This document shows positions 4,385 to 5,787 of a DNA stretch of 5,787 nt, piece by piece (positions within the stretch are counted from its first letter, which is position 1; each line of letters opens with the position of its first letter). This stretch comes from an uncultured Desulfovibrio sp. (lineage in GTDB: Bacteria; Desulfobacterota; Desulfovibrionia; Desulfovibrionales; Desulfovibrionaceae). Under the pieces are notes generated by a model that saw nothing but the letters and a program-made list of their open reading frames with translations, ran no database searches and was not told where the DNA came from. The DNA lies in assembly GCA_900553145.1 (NCBI GenBank), contig USCL01000241.1:1-5787 (forward strand), read 5' to 3'. Made by a program: the position numbers and the translations under genes.

Positions 4385-5437
4385 ATGAAGCGGATCGCGG
4401 TATGGAATACGGCTTTTTTGGGGGATGCGGTGCTGACGTTGCCGTTGATCCAGACGCTGGCGGACGCGTTTCCCGGTTCGGAGATCGATTTTTACGTGCG
4501 CCGGGGGCTGGCCTCGTTGTTTGAGGCCCACCCGGCCCTTCATGCCGTCTACGAGTATGACAAGCGCCGCATCTCCGGGAACAATCGCTTGTCCGCGCTG
4601 CTCAAGAGCGGGCGCATCCTCGGGGGGCGGCGTTATGATATCTGGATTGGGGCGCATCCAAGCCCGCGTTCCGCGCTGCTGGCCCGGCTGAGCGGCGCCC
4701 CGTTGCGCGTGGGCTATACCGGCGGGCCCGTTGCGGCGCTTTGCTATAACCGGCGCGTATCCCGGCGTTTCTCCGAGCTGCACGAGATCGAGCGCCTCCT
4801 TGAGCTGCTGAATCCCATACTGCCCCCCTCGGCCCCGCGTCAGCACTGGCCCGAGCTGGCCCTTCCCCCTCCGGCGCTGGAGAAGGCCGCCGCCTTCCGC
4901 GATGCGCTCCGGCAAGGGGGTGAGGCCCCCGTTTTGCTCGGCCTGCACCCAGGTTCGGTTTGGGGCACGAAACGCTGGCTGCCGTCCGGGTTCGCGGAGA
5001 TCGCCCGCCGCGCCGCCTCCAGAGGCGCCCATGTGCTTGTCTTTGCCGGGCCCGGCGAGGAAGGCGTGGCCCGTGACGTGATCGCCCTTTCGGAACTGAA
5101 GGGCAATCCGCTTCTGCACGATCTGTCCTGCGCCCTGACGCTGCCCGAGCTGGCCGCCTATCTGGGCATGTTGGACTGTTACGTTTCCAACGACTCCGGC
5201 CCGATGCATCTGGCTTGGGCGCAGCACACGCCGGTCACGGCCCTGTTCGGGCCGACGGTGCGCGGGCTCGGCTTTTTCCCGCGCGGCGATTCCGCCAAGG
5301 TCTTTGAGGTTTCCCTCGACTGCCGCCCCTGCGGCCTGCACGGCCCCCACCACTGCCCGAAAAAGCACCATCGCTGCATGGTCGACATCGACGTCGAAGC
5401 CGTATGGCGCGATGTGGCGGGAAAGCTGGGGGTGTAG
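4385..5437 (+). CDS. waaF: Glycosyltransferase family 9, probable ADP-heptose:LPS heptosyltransferase II
   Basis: 350-residue GT-B enzyme expected to add heptose to the LPS inner core at the cytoplasmic face of the inner membrane. The N-terminal domain opens with NTAFLGDAVLTLPLIQTL (8-25); D14 aligns with the catalytic Asp (D13) of WaaC. The C-terminal domain has HPGSVWGTKRW (188-198), with K196 at the position of the WaaC catalytic-site Lys. It also has SNDSGPMHLAWA (268-279) and ALFGPT (286-291), typical of sugar-nucleotide binding in the family. Four Cys near the end (C313-x2-C316-x7-C324-x6-C331) match the 'CxPC...C...C' motif common in WaaF-like proteins; whether they bind metal is not shown. 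The strong ribosome-binding site AAAGGAGG (4371-4378) lies six bases before ATG. It appears monocistronic, between a terminator and element C. The exact acceptor sugar cannot be told; another GT9 role is possible. Confidence 0.88.
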   Translation: MKRIAVWNTAFLGDAVLTLPLIQTLADAFPGSEIDFYVRRGLASLFEAHPALHAVYEYDKRRISGNNRLSALLKSGRILGGRRYDIWIGAHPSPRSALLARLSGAPLRVGYTGGPVAALCYNRRVSRRFSELHEIERLLELLNPILPPSAPRQHWPELALPPPALEKAAAFRDALRQGGEAPVLLGLHPGSVWGTKRWLPSGFAEIARRAASRGAHVLVFAGPGEEGVARDVIALSELKGNPLLHDLSCALTLPELAAYLGMLDCYVSNDSGPMHLAWAQHTPVTALFGPTVRGLGFFPRGDSAKVFEVSLDCRPCGLHGPHHCPKKHHRCMVDIDVEAVWRDVAGKLGV

Positions 5438-5447
5438 AGAGGAACTT

Positions 5448-5567
5448 GGGGAGGGGGAGGAGAAGCTTTCTAAAGAAGAGGGGGAGCACCCCCCTTGTTT
5501 CTCCTCTCCCTCCCCAAACCTGCCAGCGCGGCTCGCGCCCATCCCTCCCTCTTCAAAGGCTTTTGAC
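5448..5567 (+). repeat. Structured intergenic repeat, copy C
   Basis: 120-base element ten bases after the heptosyltransferase stop. The outer stem is 5448-5464 with 5499-5515: 17 pairs, of which 16 are Watson-Crick and one G·U. Inside are a weak CTTTCT/AGAAG hairpin (5467-5478) and GGGGG/CCCCC around AGCA (5480-5493). The tail (5512-5567) follows copy B: CCCCAAACCTGCCAG, then GCGCCCATCC and CAAAGGCTTTTGAC. Compared with B the stem sequence differs but pairing is kept. Like B, it sits directly downstream of a plus-strand gene in the same orientation. Confidence 0.65.
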
Positions 5568-5601
5568 CTTATCGAATCCCTGCCGTCGGCTTTCCCGGCA
5601 A

Positions 5602-5646
5602 CAAGCGGCCCCGCCTGAATGATTCTTATTCAGGCGGGGCCGCTTG
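5602..5646. repeat. Perfect 19-bp inverted repeat
   Basis: Positions 5602-5620 are exactly complementary to 5628-5646 around the loop GATTCTT. The arm is CAAGCGGCCCCGCCTGAAT. No T tract follows on either strand (CTGAAAAATCC on plus, TTGCCGGG on minus), so it is not a classic intrinsic terminator. A smaller TGCCG/CGGCA hairpin sits immediately before it (5581-5600). It may be a bidirectional terminator without a U tract, an RNA-processing structure or a protein-binding site. Confidence 0.6.
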
Positions 5647-5728
5647 CTGAAAAATCCTCTCTCAAGGAGCGTCCCCCACGTTTCAGCTTCCCGCCGGAAC
5701 GAACTCCCTTCGCGCGGCCTCCCCACCA
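5647..5728. other. Gene-free spacer
   Basis: Part of the 350-base gene-free right end. I see no ribosome-binding site plus open frame, no tRNA-like fold and no clear promoter between the 19-bp inverted repeat and element D. Confidence 0.4.
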
Positions 5729-5787
5729 GTCAAAGTTTTTGCGGGTGGGGGTCCGGGGGAGGGAGCTTTTTTTAAAAAGCTCCCTCC
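5729..5787 (-). repeat. G-rich terminator-like repeat (element D), cut by the window end
   Basis: It begins GTCAAAGTTTTTG (5729-5741), continues with closely spaced G runs (5743-5763) and ends in a perfect 14-bp inverted repeat, GGAGGGAGCTTTTT (5758-5771) with 5774-5787, around TT. Its order, GTCAAA then G-rich then stem, is that of elements B and C read on the opposite strand. D is therefore assigned to the minus strand and probably follows the 3' end of a minus-strand gene lying to the right. The stem may continue past the window end. Confidence 0.55.

Noticed and set aside
4159..4524. 121-residue plus-strand open frame upstream of the heptosyltransferase gene
   Set aside because: It runs through the perfect terminator hairpin and out of phase into the heptosyltransferase gene; no ribosome-binding site and no domain.
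4157..5542. 461-residue minus-strand open frame opposite the heptosyltransferase gene
   Set aside because: Antisense to a gene with clear GT9 motifs, no family signature, and it begins inside repeat C.
3975..5567. CRISPR array or insertion-sequence ends formed by the repeated G-rich elements
   Set aside because: Copies are diverged, about 1.4 kb apart, with a normal gene between them, no regular spacers, no transposase and no target-site duplication seen.
1..5787. tRNA, rRNA, prophage, toxin-antitoxin or defence genes
   Set aside because: No sequence in the window gives a tRNA or rRNA signature or a recognisable phage, toxin or defence protein; the genes present are core functions.

Overview
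The window is GC-rich chromosomal DNA that looks like a sulfate- or sulfite-reducing member of the Desulfovibrionaceae (Desulfovibrio/Bilophila-like). The strongest clue is the gene order perR - rubrerythrin - rubredoxin-like protein, which matches the fur/perR-rbr-rdl cluster known from Desulfovibrio vulgaris. The rubrerythrin has the D. vulgaris protein length and near-identical ligand positions. Intergenic G-rich stem-loops of the 'GGGAGGG...CCCTCCC' kind also fit this group. The genus assignment is an inference from memory, not from a search.

Layout. Positions 1-38 hold a perfect 18-bp inverted repeat (element A). Positions 69-2279, on the minus strand, are a three-gene Tol motor cluster: tolQ (1587-2279), tolR (1137-1577) and a TolA/TonB-type transducer (69-1055). 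A 331-bp divergent control region (2280-2610) separates it from the plus-strand peroxide-defence cluster: perR (2611-3006), an intrinsic terminator (3010-3059), rubrerythrin (3159-3734) and a rubredoxin-like gene (3756-3941). A 443-bp gap follows, with element B and a strong orphan terminator (4248-4283). A GT9 heptosyltransferase gene, probably waaF, fills 4385-5437. The last 350 bp hold no gene but carry element C, a perfect 19-bp inverted repeat (5602-5646) and element D, which runs off the window.

How the genes work together. TolQ and TolR form the inner-membrane proton-driven stator, and the TolA-like protein carries that energy across the periplasm to maintain the outer membrane. PerR is predicted to sense peroxide through a bound metal and to control rubrerythrin, a diiron peroxidase that may draw electrons from the rubredoxin-like protein; such systems protect anaerobes during oxygen exposure. 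The waaF-like enzyme builds the inner LPS core, so two of the three modules serve the Gram-negative envelope.

Most of the coding content is ordinary for the lineage. I see no new multi-gene system. The most interesting signals are non-coding: a family of G-rich structured repeats at gene 3' ends (A-D) with compensatory changes between copies, a terminator that splits the perR-rbr cluster, and an unexplained long perfect hairpin near the right end.
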